Positions 1-8,806 of a DNA stretch of 64,000 nucleotides are shown one piece after another. This DNA comes from Polyangiaceae bacterium (lineage in GTDB: Bacteria; Myxococcota_A; Polyangia; Polyangiales; Polyangiaceae). The notes beneath the pieces are model-generated. The model was not told the DNA's origin, made no database searches, and saw only the letters and a program-made list of their open reading frames with translations. A program made the translations under genes and the position numbers. Location: NCBI GenBank assembly GCA_020633235.1, contig JACKEA010000001.1, positions 1,736,001 through 1,800,000 of the forward strand, in the 5' to 3' direction. Position 1 is the stretch's first letter; every line of letters starts with the position of its first letter.

Positions 1-3000
1 GATGCCATCCGACGCATAGCGCCCGCCCTGCCCGGCGCGGCCGTTGGAACACAGCTCGTTCCCTCGGAAGATGGCAGCGAGGTCTACGCGTTCAACGAGT
101 TCGGGCGCCACATGATGACGTACGATGCCGTTCTCGGTACGCCCAAGTTCAAGTTCGTCTACCACCCCTACGAGACGGCAGAAGGCCACTCCGAACCGCT
201 GCTCGACGAGATTGACGATGTGCGTGGCAGCGAGGATGCACTGGGCCTTCAGACGTTCTTCGACCGAACTCCCTACGGTGAGCTCTATAGGATCCGCGCT
301 CCGTTCTACGCGAGCGGCAATGCGACGACGGATGTAGCCATCGAAGAAGGGTGGCTGATGGTCGTCAGCGGCCCCGTGTCGCAGTACTCCCTCGCATACA
401 AGCAGCAAGCGTTGGGCGGTCTGCTCGAGGAGTTCAACGATCCAAAGGGCGGAACGCATTCCTTCGCGTACAACGACGACGGTCGGTTGACGACGGATAG
501 GGATCCAAGGACGCAAACGTCCGCACCGTACCGCAAACTTGCCGGTGTGCAGGAGGTGACTGGAGGAAACGTCACCGGCTCCGGCATCGAAATCACGACC
601 GCGAACGGGCTGAAGCACAAGTTCACGGGGAGCTACCCGAGCACACTCGGGATCACGCAGCGCACGATCACGCGCCCTGACGGTACCTCCGTGCACGCGG
701 CCATCAGTCGTGAGGCGGGCGCTCGCTTGGCCACCTATCCGGACGGCTCGTCGCGTCTGGCGCTGCTCGAGCCTGATCCGCGATTCGGCCTCGCGGCGGG
801 GACGACCCACGAACTACTGGAGCTTCCCGGTGGAAACAAGAAGCTCGGCGTGAACGTCGACCGTGAAGTGGTGGGCGCCGTGCCCGGCAGCCCCTTCAGC
901 TTCACGTCTCTATCCGAGACGCGCACCGTGTACCCGGATCCCGCGGATCCGAGTACGAACATCCAGTACACGTCCACGTTCCACAAGAACGAGAATCGGA
1001 TCGAGGTGACATCTCCGGAGGGCCGCTCGGTCTCGCAGTACCTCGACAGCTACGGTCGCGTCTGGAAGGAGCGGCCTGGCCCAGGGACGCCGGAGGTAGC
1101 GGATGTCATCTACGGGTATGACAGCTACGGCCGCCTGACCACCGTGGATCAGGGCAGCCGCCGGGTGAAGTACGGGTACGATCCGAATACCGGGTTCCTC
1201 GAGACAATCTCGGTAGGACCGACCTCCGAGGCATGGCTGCTCCAAACCACGTTCGACCGGAACGACGATGGCTACGTCACGAAGGCGACGGACTACCAGA
1301 GCTTCAGCACGATCTTCGATCGAGATGAAATGGGGGATGCGTACAAGATCCGGACGCAAGCGGGCACTGGAGGAAGCGCCAGCTACTACGACCACAACCA
1401 GCCGTTGGATCCCGTCGGGCTTCTTCAGTCCTACACGCCCCCGCCAGTAGCGGGACAGCCCGCTGGCACGGTGGGCTACGACTACGATCTCGATCGCCGG
1501 CCAACCCTCGTGGGCTGGGCCGACGGTCGCTCGCTCTCGCCCCAGTACGATCCCACTTCCGGCAAGCTGACGGAGATCCGCGACGAGGCGAATCAGGTCC
1601 TTCGCCAGTTCGCCTACGACACGACGACGGGGAACATTACGAGCGCGACCTGCAACGGGATGACAACGGGCTTCGGCTACGACGGCTACGGGGCCATCGC
1701 GGATCGCGTCAGCACGACGTGGCCCGGCTCACCAGCGAAGGACGTGTCCCTCGAGTACGACGGCTACCTCCGCCCGAACAAGGAGAAGCTGACAGGCGGC
1801 GCGGACGTGACCTACACCCTGGATGACGACGGTCTGGTGACCGCTGCTGCCATCTCGTCCCCGGGGACCACGTTCCACCTGAGCGATCGCAGCCCGCAGA
1901 GTGGCCGACTGGAGAGCACGTGGATCGGCAACGTGACGACCGCGATCCAGTACGACCAGACCTACGCCGACGTCACCCACGTAGCCACCACCTTCACCGG
2001 CAACACGAACCGCTACAACATCACGTACGCGCCCGACGCCATCGGTCGCGTGCAGGTGAAGACGGAGCAGGTCGAGGCCAACCCGTCAACGGACGAGACC
2101 TACGACTACTGGCCCTCCGGCTGGTTGAAGTCCGTGGACGACGGAACGACCACGACGCAGTGGGACTACGACCCGCGCGGCAACCGCACGAAGGAGAACG
2201 GCGTCACCATCGCGAGCTACGACGCTCGCGATCGAATCCTGACGTACAACACCGCCAGCACTGGCTCCCTGAGTTTCCAATACGACGCCGACGGCCGGCG
2301 CAGCGTACGAAAGCTGAGCGGAACCCAGACTCACAGCTACACGTGGGATCGCTTCGGTCTGCTCACGAGTGTGACGATGGGCACCACGACCATCAACTAC
2401 ACCCTGGACGCCCTCGGCCGCCGCGTCACGCGCAAGAAATACGTCAGCGGCGTTCTCCAGGCCGAGGAGCGCTACCTCTACTCCGGCGACAACCGCCTCG
2501 TGGCAACGCTGAACGGCAACGGCGGTGTCACGGCGCGCTTCATCTACGCCACCGGATCGCACACGCCGGATCTGATGGTGAAGGGCGGCACGGTGTACCG
2601 CATTGTCACCGACCAGCTGGGCAGCCCCCGCGCCGTCATCAACGTCGTCAACGGCAATCAAGACGTGTACAAGCATGGCGTCTGGGGCAAGGAGACCGCA
2701 GCACCAGCGCCGTCAGCGCGCATCCCCTTCGGCTTCGCCGGGGGCCTGTACGACGCGGACACCAAGCTCGTCCACTTCGGCGCCCGCGACTACGACCCCG
2801 AGGTCGGCCGCTGGATCAGCCCCGACCCCATACGCTTCGACGGCGGCACGAATCTGTACGCCTACGCTAACGGAGATCCGGTCAACTACGTCGATCTGGA
2901 CGGCAAGAATCCGCTCATCTTCATCGCGGCGGCGGGGTTCGCGGAGGGCTTCGTCATGGACGCGGCGCTCCAGCTCGCGCTCAACGGCATGAGCTTCCAG

Positions 3001-3405
3001 TGCGTGGATTGGAACCACGCCGCAGGAATGGGCGCCATTACCGGACTGTACAGCGTGGCCACTGCGGGGGTCGGCATGTTGGCCGGCGCAGCGGTGGGGC
3101 TGCGCGCGTTGGGAAGAGCAGACGACGTCTTTGAAATCGTGGACGGAGTTCGTCGTGCGAAAGCTGCGGAGCTCCTCGGAAAGAAGTCAATATCGGCACG
3201 CTTGGGGGGATCGATGGATGTTATAGAGATCCCTCTCGCTAACCTCCGGTCCCCCAATAAGTCGGTGATCGATGCTGCGGGGGCGACGAATGCCAAACGA
3301 TTCAGTTCTGTGCTTGAGGGCGTTAGGGCAGGGAACACTCCACCGATTAGCGTGAACGCAGGTTCCCGAGGACCAAGCATCTTCGACGTGATTCTCAAAT
3401 TCTAG
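1..3405 (+). CDS. RHS/YD-repeat polymorphic toxin protein (5' end outside window)
   Basis: The reading frame is open from base 1, so the start lies upstream; 1134 residues are visible. Many YD-type repeats (for example YGYDSYGRLTTV, YDPRGNRTKE) lead into the conserved RHS core: DQLGSPR near 2610, then HFGARDYDPEVGRW and LYAYANGDPVNYVDLDG near 2775-2900. RHS proteins form a hollow shell that encloses a variable C-terminal toxin, delivered by secretion systems or at contact. After the DLDG boundary about 165 residues are unique: an Ala/Gly-rich hydrophobic stretch (membrane-insertion or linker type), then a roughly 75-residue tail ending SRGPSIFDVILKF. I do not recognise the toxin family. A small gene 15 bases downstream is the obvious immunity candidate. 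The core-end DNA is repeated near 5973-6115. Confidence 0.92.
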   Translation, partial: DAIRRIAPALPGAAVGTQLVPSEDGSEVYAFNEFGRHMMTYDAVLGTPKFKFVYHPYETAEGHSEPLLDEIDDVRGSEDALGLQTFFDRTPYGELYRIRAPFYASGNATTDVAIEEGWLMVVSGPVSQYSLAYKQQALGGLLEEFNDPKGGTHSFAYNDDGRLTTDRDPRTQTSAPYRKLAGVQEVTGGNVTGSGIEITTANGLKHKFTGSYPSTLGITQRTITRPDGTSVHAAISREAGARLATYPDGSSRLALLEPDPRFGLAAGTTHELLELPGGNKKLGVNVDREVVGAVPGSPFSFTSLSETRTVYPDPADPSTNIQYTSTFHKNENRIEVTSPEGRSVSQYLDSYGRVWKERPGPGTPEVADVIYGYDSYGRLTTVDQGSRRVKYGYDPNTGFLETISVGPTSEAWLLQTTFDRNDDGYVTKATDYQSFSTIFDRDEMGDAYKIRTQAGTGGSASYYDHNQPLDPVGLLQSYTPPPVAGQPAGTVGYDYDLDRRPTLVGWADGRSLSPQYDPTSGKLTEIRDEANQVLRQFAYDTTTGNITSATCNGMTTGFGYDGYGAIADRVSTTWPGSPAKDVSLEYDGYLRPNKEKLTGGADVTYTLDDDGLVTAAAISSPGTTFHLSDRSPQSGRLESTWIGNVTTAIQYDQTYADVTHVATTFTGNTNRYNITYAPDAIGRVQVKTEQVEANPSTDETYDYWPSGWLKSVDDGTTTTQWDYDPRGNRTKENGVTIASYDARDRILTYNTASTGSLSFQYDADGRRSVRKLSGTQTHSYTWDRFGLLTSVTMGTTTINYTLDALGRRVTRKKYVSGVLQAEERYLYSGDNRLVATLNGNGGVTARFIYATGSHTPDLMVKGGTVYRIVTDQLGSPRAVINVVNGNQDVYKHGVWGKETAAPAPSARIPFGFAGGLYDADTKLVHFGARDYDPEVGRWISPDPIRFDGGTNLYAYANGDPVNYVDLDGKNPLIFIAAAGFAEGFVMDAALQLALNGMSFQCVDWNHAAGMGAITGLYSVATAGVGMLAGAAVGLRALGRADDVFEIVDGVRRAKAAELLGKKSISARLGGSMDVIEIPLANLRSPNKSVIDAAGATNAKRFSSVLEGVRAGNTPPISVNAGSRGPSIFDVILKF

Positions 3406-3420
3406 GGAGAGCCAGCTAGA

Positions 3421-3717
3421 ATGAGCGGCATCAAGTTTGCCCCTGATGATATTAAGTTCGCGTCCCTACGTGTTCTCTACGAGGCCGGTGTGTGGACTAG
3501 GAACCAGACTCTCGACAGTGAGGTACCGGTCGAGCAGCTAAACAGCCTTTGGGAGGCTTTGCACCCAGTTCCCGAGCTCCTGCATCAGTGGCGCGAGGAT
3601 GCGGAAGCTGAATTGCACCTCTATTGGGCCAGCTACGACGAACGGTGGGAGGAACCGAAGCTTGAAGCTACCTTCAGAGCCGCCCTGGCGGCGTTCAGGT
3701 CAGGCGAACGGTGTTGA
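3421..3717 (+). CDS. Small acidic protein, candidate immunity protein for the RHS toxin
   Basis: Ninety-eight residues, ATG start, with a GGGAGA-type ribosome site 8-10 bases upstream. The gene begins 15 bases after the RHS stop, the usual place for a cognate immunity gene. The protein is rich in Glu/Asp and Trp, has no signal peptide or membrane segment, and contains motifs such as LHPVPELLHQW and LYWASYDERWEEPK. No family is recognised. The immunity role is inferred from position, size and charge only. Codon use is less GC-biased than in the surrounding housekeeping genes, as is common for RHS tip/immunity pairs acquired by exchange. Confidence 0.7.
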   Translation: MSGIKFAPDDIKFASLRVLYEAGVWTRNQTLDSEVPVEQLNSLWEALHPVPELLHQWREDAEAELHLYWASYDERWEEPKLEATFRAALAAFRSGERC

Positions 3718-4178
3718 ACGCGCTTCGTCGACCACACGCTTGGGTGTTCTGCCGTAACCGTCTTCACCGACGGATCTTCGGATGACGCGGGATTGCCCCG
3801 GCGCCCGGAACCACCCGAGCCCCGCGCCGCCCACAGCAACGCGGTTCCATACAGAGCGCTCCAGCGAAGCGCCGAGCGCGTCTCCTCCACCCGCGCGCAG
3901 CGGCTGCCGCAAGCGTGAAGTAGCACCGTAGCTCTTCCGCCCCGCGAGGGCGGCGGCCGCGAGCACGGGTTTGGGGGAGACCGCGGAGGCGGCGGAGCCG
4001 CCGACGCGAGTGGGGGGAGGCGCCGGGAAAGACCGGCAGAGAGAAGTAGGTGAGAGCGAAGATGAAACATCAACGAACAAGTCCTACGCCGGAACAGTTC
4101 ACGACCGGCAAGGCCAGTCCTTGCGCCGGTGGAGGCGACTCCACCGGCGAAGCGTAGGAGGCCGCGCGTGCGGGCCGG
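3718..4178 (+). other. Gene-free stretch; probably 5' part of the group II intron RNA
   Basis: There is no convincing gene here; overlapping antisense frames are Ser/Pro/Arg-rich shadows. The second half is strongly structured. CCTACGC at 4083-4089 pairs with GCGTAGG at 4152-4158 and encloses a perfect 11-bp hairpin at 4124-4149 closed by a GCGA (GNRA) tetraloop. Such GNRA-capped helices upstream of the maturase frame fit group II intron domains I-III. I could not identify the GUGYG-like 5' splice site with confidence, so where the intron begins within this stretch is unresolved. Confidence 0.5.
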
Positions 4179-5880
4179 GTGATGGAGCTTCGGAAGAAGT
4201 CAGGTGACGGGGCCGACACTCTCCTCCTTGTGGAAGACAATACGGAGAGGCCCGATGGAGTGAGCCCGATGGACCTCTCCGCCCGTCCGGAGTCGAAGAG
4301 CTCGGCACGTTCGCACACGCTCTCTGCACGGGAACCGGGAGACCTCGGAAGCGCCTCGTCGTCCACCATGGCGGACGGCAGGCAGCCGCGGGAAGGGAAA
4401 ATCCACAAGCCGCGGTCGCAAACTCCCGAGGAGTCGGACGAGCCCATAGTACCTATGAAGTCGGCGAAGGCGCGGGTAACGCCCGTCGAGTCGATGGAGG
4501 AAAGGGGCGAGGCCAAGGGAAAGCTCGCACCACGAAACGCGCTCCGGACCCAGGGCCGGGCAGGCGCGTCCACGAACCTGGAGCGAGTCGGACGCAAGGC
4601 AACGAAGGACAAGGAGACGAAGTTCAGCAACTTGATGTGTCACCTCAAGGTGCCGCTACTGGCGCAGGCGTTTCGGCGACTGAAGAAGAATGCGGCGGCT
4701 GGGGTCGATGGGGTCACGTGGAGCGAGTACGGCCAAAACCTCGAAGCTCGCCTCGCGAACCTGCAGGACCGGATCCATCGCGGCAGCTACCATCCGCTTC
4801 CGGTGCGACGGGTGCATATCCCGAAGCCGGATGGACGGCAGAGGCCGATCGGTATACCGGCCCTGGAGGACAAGATCGTGCAACAGGCCCTGCGCATGAT
4901 CCTGGAACCCATCTACGAGCGGGTGTTCTTTGGTTTCTCGTACGGCTTCCGCCTCCGGCGGTCGCCGCACGACGCCCTGGATGCGCTCGCCACGGTCATC
5001 ATCAAGAAGCGAACGAACTGGGTACTCGACGCGGATATCCGCAGCTTTTTTCGACACCATCGACCATGGATGGATGAAGAAGTTCATCGAGCACCGGATT
5101 GCGGACAGGCGCCTGGTGCGGTTGCTGATGAAGTGGCTCGCGGCAGGTGTGATGGAGGAAGGCAAGCTGCACGCGACGCAGGAAGGAACGCCGCAAGGGG
5201 GCATTATCAGTCCGCTTCTGGCGAACATCTACCTGCACTACGTGCTCGACCTCTGGGTGCACGCGAGGCGGAAGCGTAGCGTGCGAGGTATTTACCTCGT
5301 GCGCTACGCTGATGACTTCGTGATGGGCTTCGAGGACGGCCGGGACGCGAAGATGATGCGCGCTGCTCTCGAGCGACGCCTGTCGACTTTCGGCCTGGAG
5401 CTGCATCCGGACAAGACGCGCATCCTGCGCTTTGGCCGCTACGCGCGCGAGCGGAGTGCGAAGCTCGGTCTGAAGGTCGAGACCTTCGACTTTCTCGGCT
5501 TCACGCACGTGGCGGGCAAGGACGGGAAGAACGGCTGGTTCCAACTGCAACGCCTCACCTCCAGAAAGAAGCGGCAGCGAACGCTGTCGGAACTCTACCA
5601 AGAGTTGCGACGGCGGCGGCACGAGGACGCGCGTGCAACGCACAAGTGGCTCTCGTCCGTGCTGCGTGGGTACTACCAATACTTTGGTGTTCCTACGAAC
5701 GAGCGCGTACTGAAACGCTTTCGACGCCACGTCGGCGAAGCCTGGCTGCGGCAGCTACAGCGCCGGAGCCAGAAAGCACGCTGGTCGGTGGCGAAGAGGA
5801 AGCGCCTCGAGAAACGCTTTCCACTCCCGAAGCCCGTGATTCGACACCCTTGGCCCGAGGAGCGCTTCGCGGCCCGTTGA
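4179..5880 (+). pseudogene. Group II intron reverse transcriptase/maturase, frameshifted
   Basis: The N-terminal half reads in one frame through the fingers/palm motifs (AAAGVDGVTW, RPIGIPALEDKIVQQAL, SYGFRLRRSPHDAL, and catalytic Asp in VLDADIRSFF). It then needs a +1 shift in the six-T run at 5046-5051 to continue DTIDHGWMKK in the next frame. That frame carries TPQGGIISPLLAN, the YADD catalytic motif at 5305-5316, FDFLGFTHV, and a complete thumb/X (maturase) domain. No HNH endonuclease domain follows, as in endonuclease-minus intron classes. With five Ts the protein would be a single intact protein. The true start may be an internal ATG such as 4269, since the first tens of residues look like translated intron RNA. 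It could be a real pseudogene, slippage on T6, or a sequencing indel. Confidence 0.85.
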
Positions 5881-5890
5881 CCCTAGGTGG

Positions 5891-5964
5891 GAGCCCGGTG
5901 CGGGAAACCCGCTCGCCGGGATCTGTGCGGGGGGCGGCCCGAAGAGGGCCGTCCCTACCGCAAC
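5891..5964 (+). ncRNA. Group II intron domains V and VI
   Basis: Domain V spans 5891-5923. It starts with GAGCCC containing the AGC triad, has an apical helix GCGGG/CCCGC, a two-base bulge, and a closing strand CCGGGATC. Domain VI spans about 5927-5961: a GCGG/CCGC base helix, then a 10-bp helix (5931-5940 with 5946-5955), with U5956-A5957 unpaired on the 3' side. A5957 is in the expected position for the branch-point adenosine, and the 3' splice site would follow C5964. The pairing is read directly from the sequence; splicing activity is inferred. Confidence 0.82.
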
Positions 5965-5971
5965 CAACCCA

Positions 5972-6598
5972 ACCAAGCTCGTCCACTTCGGCGCCCGCGA
6001 CTACGACCCCGAGGTCGGCCGCTGGATCAGCCCCGAGCCGATCCGCTTCGACGGCGGCACGAACCTGTACGCCTACGCCAACGGAGATCCGGTCAACTAC
6101 GTGGACTTGGATGGGACCTTTGCCACCTTGCCCCTCGCTATCGCCAGCGGTGCGATCGCGTTCTCGGCAAATGTGGCTGGTCAAGCGCTCACGCAGTCGG
6201 GCAACGGGCGCCCACTCCAGATCGATTACGGAAGAGCGTTCGTGGCCGGAGGGGTTGGGTTTGTTCAGGGCGCGGTCGCGCCATACCTGGTGGCCACGCG
6301 TGTTGGAGCTGGCGCGCTTGGAGCTGTCGCCGGCGTGGCGAACTATGCGCTTTCAACGCCAAGCTGCGCGTACGACCCTGATGCTGCACTGACCGCCGCC
6401 TTCTGGGGATTCGCTGGCGGCGTCTTGGGCGGACCGGGGACGTCAATCCCCAGCACGCCGCGTGGAGGGACCATCCCAAACCTTTCCCCGGTGATTTGGC
6501 CGTCTGCCTTTCGACGAGTCTCACCGAGCTTTCTGTCGGGGATTACCGCTGGAAACATTGCGGGCGGGGCGCTTGCGGGCATGCCGGATCCAGGTTGA
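5972..6598 (+). pseudogene. Orphan RHS core-tip fragment
   Basis: The frame reads TKLVHFGARDYDPEVGRW, then PIRFDGG, then DPVNYVDLDG. Over about 140 bases (5973-6115) it matches the RHS gene at 2761-2903 with roughly ten differences. It then diverges into a new tip of about 160 residues with hydrophobic Ala/Gly-rich segments, ending ALAGMPDPG. There is no start codon or upstream RHS body, because the group II intron ends only eight bases before the homology. This is the classic layout of a displaced or silent RHS tip that can recombine with the expressed gene. The tip's activity is unknown. Confidence 0.78.
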
Positions 6599-6614
6599 TG
6601 CTCCAACACAGCCA

Positions 6615-7322
6615 ATGCCGGACACTCCCGCACAACTCCGCGTAGTTGGGTTCCCGAGTCGGGTGACTCGCGTCGCTCGGTTGCTGGCCTGGCCGGCCGT
6701 CGGCGTCGCCCTCTGCGGGTTCGTGTGGCTCACGAAGGTACAGGCCCGCGGGTGGACACCACGTACGAAGTTGGAGGTGGTCTTGCTTGCGCTCGCCGCG
6801 ATCGTGATGACCACATACGAGATTCGGTACATGTTCGCGATCAAGGCTTGGGAGCGTCGCCTTCCAGAACTCCTGCCGGTGGTCTTGCCCAAGATGGGGT
6901 GGCAGTCGTTCCAAGAGGTTGCGGTCGTGTTCGGCCCCGGCGCGCATGACTTCGTCGTTCGAACCGCCGGGGGCGTCGTGGAAATTTTGTGCACAATCAA
7001 GAATGACATTGCCCTTTGCGCCGTAGCTGCCCCCCGGGATGTTGCGATCGGGCAGGTGTCGCCGAAGCGTTGGTTTGCTTTTCCCAGAGACGACTTGCTC
7101 TACGAAATCGAGAAGCGTGAGTCGGCGCCATTGAAGTGGCGACACGATCTCTCGACATCAGGGTACACGTTGCCTGTTGCCGTGCGCGCACCGAGCGTTG
7201 AGTTGGGAGTGGATTACGTCGCGACGCTCGCGAGAGCGCATATGCCAGAGATCTTCTTGGAAAGCGGCCGTCCCGAGATCGAACCCAGCGACGACGCCGA
7301 TGCAGCAGGAAGCTCGCCGTAG
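6615..7322 (+). CDS. Predicted membrane protein, possible immunity partner of the orphan RHS tip
   Basis: 235 residues from ATG 6615, 16 bases after the orphan tip stop; an in-frame upstream start at 6558 would overlap the tip and is less likely. Two hydrophobic segments lie near residues 22-40 (LLAWPAVGVALCGFVWL) and 54-70 (VVLLALAAIVMTTYEI). They are followed by a soluble domain of about 160 residues containing RWFAFPRDDLLYEIEKRE. No family is recognised. Its position after an RHS tip suggests an immunity function at the membrane, but this is inference; a general accessory protein is equally possible. Confidence 0.6.
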   Translation: MPDTPAQLRVVGFPSRVTRVARLLAWPAVGVALCGFVWLTKVQARGWTPRTKLEVVLLALAAIVMTTYEIRYMFAIKAWERRLPELLPVVLPKMGWQSFQEVAVVFGPGAHDFVVRTAGGVVEILCTIKNDIALCAVAAPRDVAIGQVSPKRWFAFPRDDLLYEIEKRESAPLKWRHDLSTSGYTLPVAVRAPSVELGVDYVATLARAHMPEIFLESGRPEIEPSDDADAAGSSP

Positions 7323-7460
7323 ATGTGAGCTGCCGACGCCCCGACAGAACCCCGGGGCTAGAAATCCAGGAGGATGGCCTGCGACAGCCTCTGTCGCAGA
7401 AAATGCGGGCGTTGCGTGGATGTCACTGGACTGGCTGCGGTGCGGCCCTACACTGCGGGC

Positions 7461-8216
7461 ATGCAGACGGATCCGGTGGGGGTCGTCGTGTTGGACGACG
7501 ATGCTGCGTTTTGCAAGGTGGTGAAGCGGGGGCTCAGCGGCTGGCGGGTGGTGACGTACTCTGACGTCCATCCGTTCTTTGAGCTGGCCGAGGCGGGCGG
7601 GCTTTCGGCGTTGGACGCGCTTCTTCTGGACTACACCCTGCCGGGCACGTCGGCGTTGGACGTGCTGGAGTGGCTGGGCGGGAAGGGCATCAGGATGCCA
7701 GTCGTGGTGGCCAGCGGAACTGTGGCGGCGCGGGAGGAGGGTCATCTCGTTTCGCGGGATGTTCCCGTGTTGCTCAAACCTGTGACGCTCAACGTGCTGA
7801 GAGAGTGGTTGCTGAAGGCGATACGGGACTTCCATCGGTCCGCACCGACGGACGCCGGCAGTAGCATCACGATCGATCTCGATCTGCTCGTTGCGCGTGC
7901 GGGCACGGATCGATCGAGTTTGACGGTGCAACACGGCCTGATCCTGGCCAAGATGCTCGAGTGCCGGCGCGCCGGGCGGATCGCGACGGACGCGGAGCTG
8001 ATGGCCGCTGCGTGGCCTGATGGTGACGGCAGTGTGCGGAAGCTGGTGGTGAACGTGGACCGCATGACACGGCGCGTGCCCGTGCTGGAGGCGGTGATCG
8101 AGCGCATCCGGGACCATGGCTACCGGATCCGGCTGCCGCGCTCCGAGAGCGGGACGATGTTGAAAGTGACGGAGGGCGGGGCGACCGTGGTGCTGGCGGG
8201 ATCCTCCAAGCACTGA
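7461..8216 (+). CDS. Response regulator with receiver and winged-helix-like output domain
   Basis: 251 residues from ATG 7461 (an upstream in-frame extension to 7374 lacks receiver character). The receiver shows the acidic pocket LDDD (residues 11-14), the phospho-acceptor Asp57 in LLLDYTLPG, and the conserved Lys in VLLKP. The C-terminal third (RKLVVNVDRM, IRDHGYRIRLPR) resembles the recognition helix and wing of OmpR/PhoB-type DNA-binding domains, though the match is not full. No kinase gene is adjacent, so it is an orphan regulator. It runs convergently into the CoA-binding gene with 13 bases between. Confidence 0.8.
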   Translation: MQTDPVGVVVLDDDAAFCKVVKRGLSGWRVVTYSDVHPFFELAEAGGLSALDALLLDYTLPGTSALDVLEWLGGKGIRMPVVVASGTVAAREEGHLVSRDVPVLLKPVTLNVLREWLLKAIRDFHRSAPTDAGSSITIDLDLLVARAGTDRSSLTVQHGLILAKMLECRRAGRIATDAELMAAAWPDGDGSVRKLVVNVDRMTRRVPVLEAVIERIRDHGYRIRLPRSESGTMLKVTEGGATVVLAGSSKH

Positions 8217-8229
8217 GCGGAATGCTGGC

Positions 8230-8667
8230 TCAGTACTGCTTCGTCAGCTTGGCGATGAGCTTGTGGATCGAGTGATACGACGGCCCGCGGCTCACGTACA
8301 TGACGGCACAAGCGCCAGTGAGCAGCGAGACGCCGCGATCCTTGGCGATTTCCAGCGCCTCTGGCGTGTCCCGGTTCATGTGGATCCACACGCGCTGGAT
8401 GCCCGCGTCGGCGGCCTTCTTCACCCACTCCGCGGTCTCTTCGCGGGGGACTTCGAGCACGGCTGCCTCTACCTTGTGCGGAAGCGCGTCGAAGTCCGGG
8501 TAGGCGCGATCGCCGTCGATGGCGTCACACGAGGGATCCACGGCGAACGCCGTCTTGCCGAGCTTCTTGCTCTTGCCGTAGCTCAGCCGAGGAAAGCCCT
8601 TCTTTGCCGAGTTCCCGACGAACGCGAAGGTCTGTCCCTGCCAGAACTGCTCTCGTGCGCTGATCAT
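8230..8667 (-). CDS. CoA-binding domain protein (YccU-like)
   Basis: 145 residues forming a single Rossmann-type CoA-binding domain. An N-terminal glycine-containing loop (FAFVGNSAKKG) comes first. It is followed by the pattern VEAAVLEVPREETAEWV and GIQRVWIHMNRDTPEALEIA, typical of the COG1832 family. Such proteins bind CoA or its thioesters; their physiological role is poorly defined. ATG start at 8667, with only a short gap to the region upstream of the histidine kinase on the other strand. No partner domain (acyl-CoA synthetase or acetyltransferase) is present. Confidence 0.85.
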   Translation of the reverse strand: MISAREQFWQGQTFAFVGNSAKKGFPRLSYGKSKKLGKTAFAVDPSCDAIDGDRAYPDFDALPHKVEAAVLEVPREETAEWVKKAADAGIQRVWIHMNRDTPEALEIAKDRGVSLLTGACAVMYVSRGPSYHSIHKLIAKLTKQY

Positions 8668-8726
8668 GACGCGGAGACGCTACCCGCGCCGTTTCGTCCG
8701 AGTAACTGACGAGCATCAATGCTGCT

Positions 8727-8755
8727 TTGGCGCGAGTTTCCGCGGCGGACCAACA
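8727..8755 (+). repeat. Dispersed intergenic repeat copy (GCGGCGGACCAACA type)
   Basis: Bases 8736-8755 are an exact 20-base match, in opposite orientation, to 18978-18997 near the dehydrogenase gene. It lies upstream of the histidine kinase start. It belongs to the family ending in CCAACA that is seen at several other gene borders in this window. Confidence 0.6.
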
Positions 8756-8806
8756 CCCGGAGGCGGGCTAGGCGCGGCCGGGCGTCGCAAGCGCTATCGT
8801 TGGCGG

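Larger units (their letters stand above)
4083..5964 (+). mobile_element. Group II intron (minimal extent; 5' end unresolved)
   Basis: A maturase/reverse-transcriptase frame (broken) is followed directly by RNA folding as domains V and VI at 5891-5964, the hallmark of a bacterial group II intron. GNRA-capped helices precede the frame. The predicted 3' splice site is after C5964, seven bases past the bulged A5957. The downstream exon leads within 8 bases into RHS-core coding sequence, so the element sits in an RHS locus, a common recipient of mobile DNA. The start given is the first base of a supported RNA helix, not the true intron end. Confidence 0.75.

Noticed and set aside
3633..4080. Two overlapping minus-strand frames in the intron leader
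   Set aside because: Low-complexity Ser/Pro/Arg translation of structured RNA; no start context or homology.
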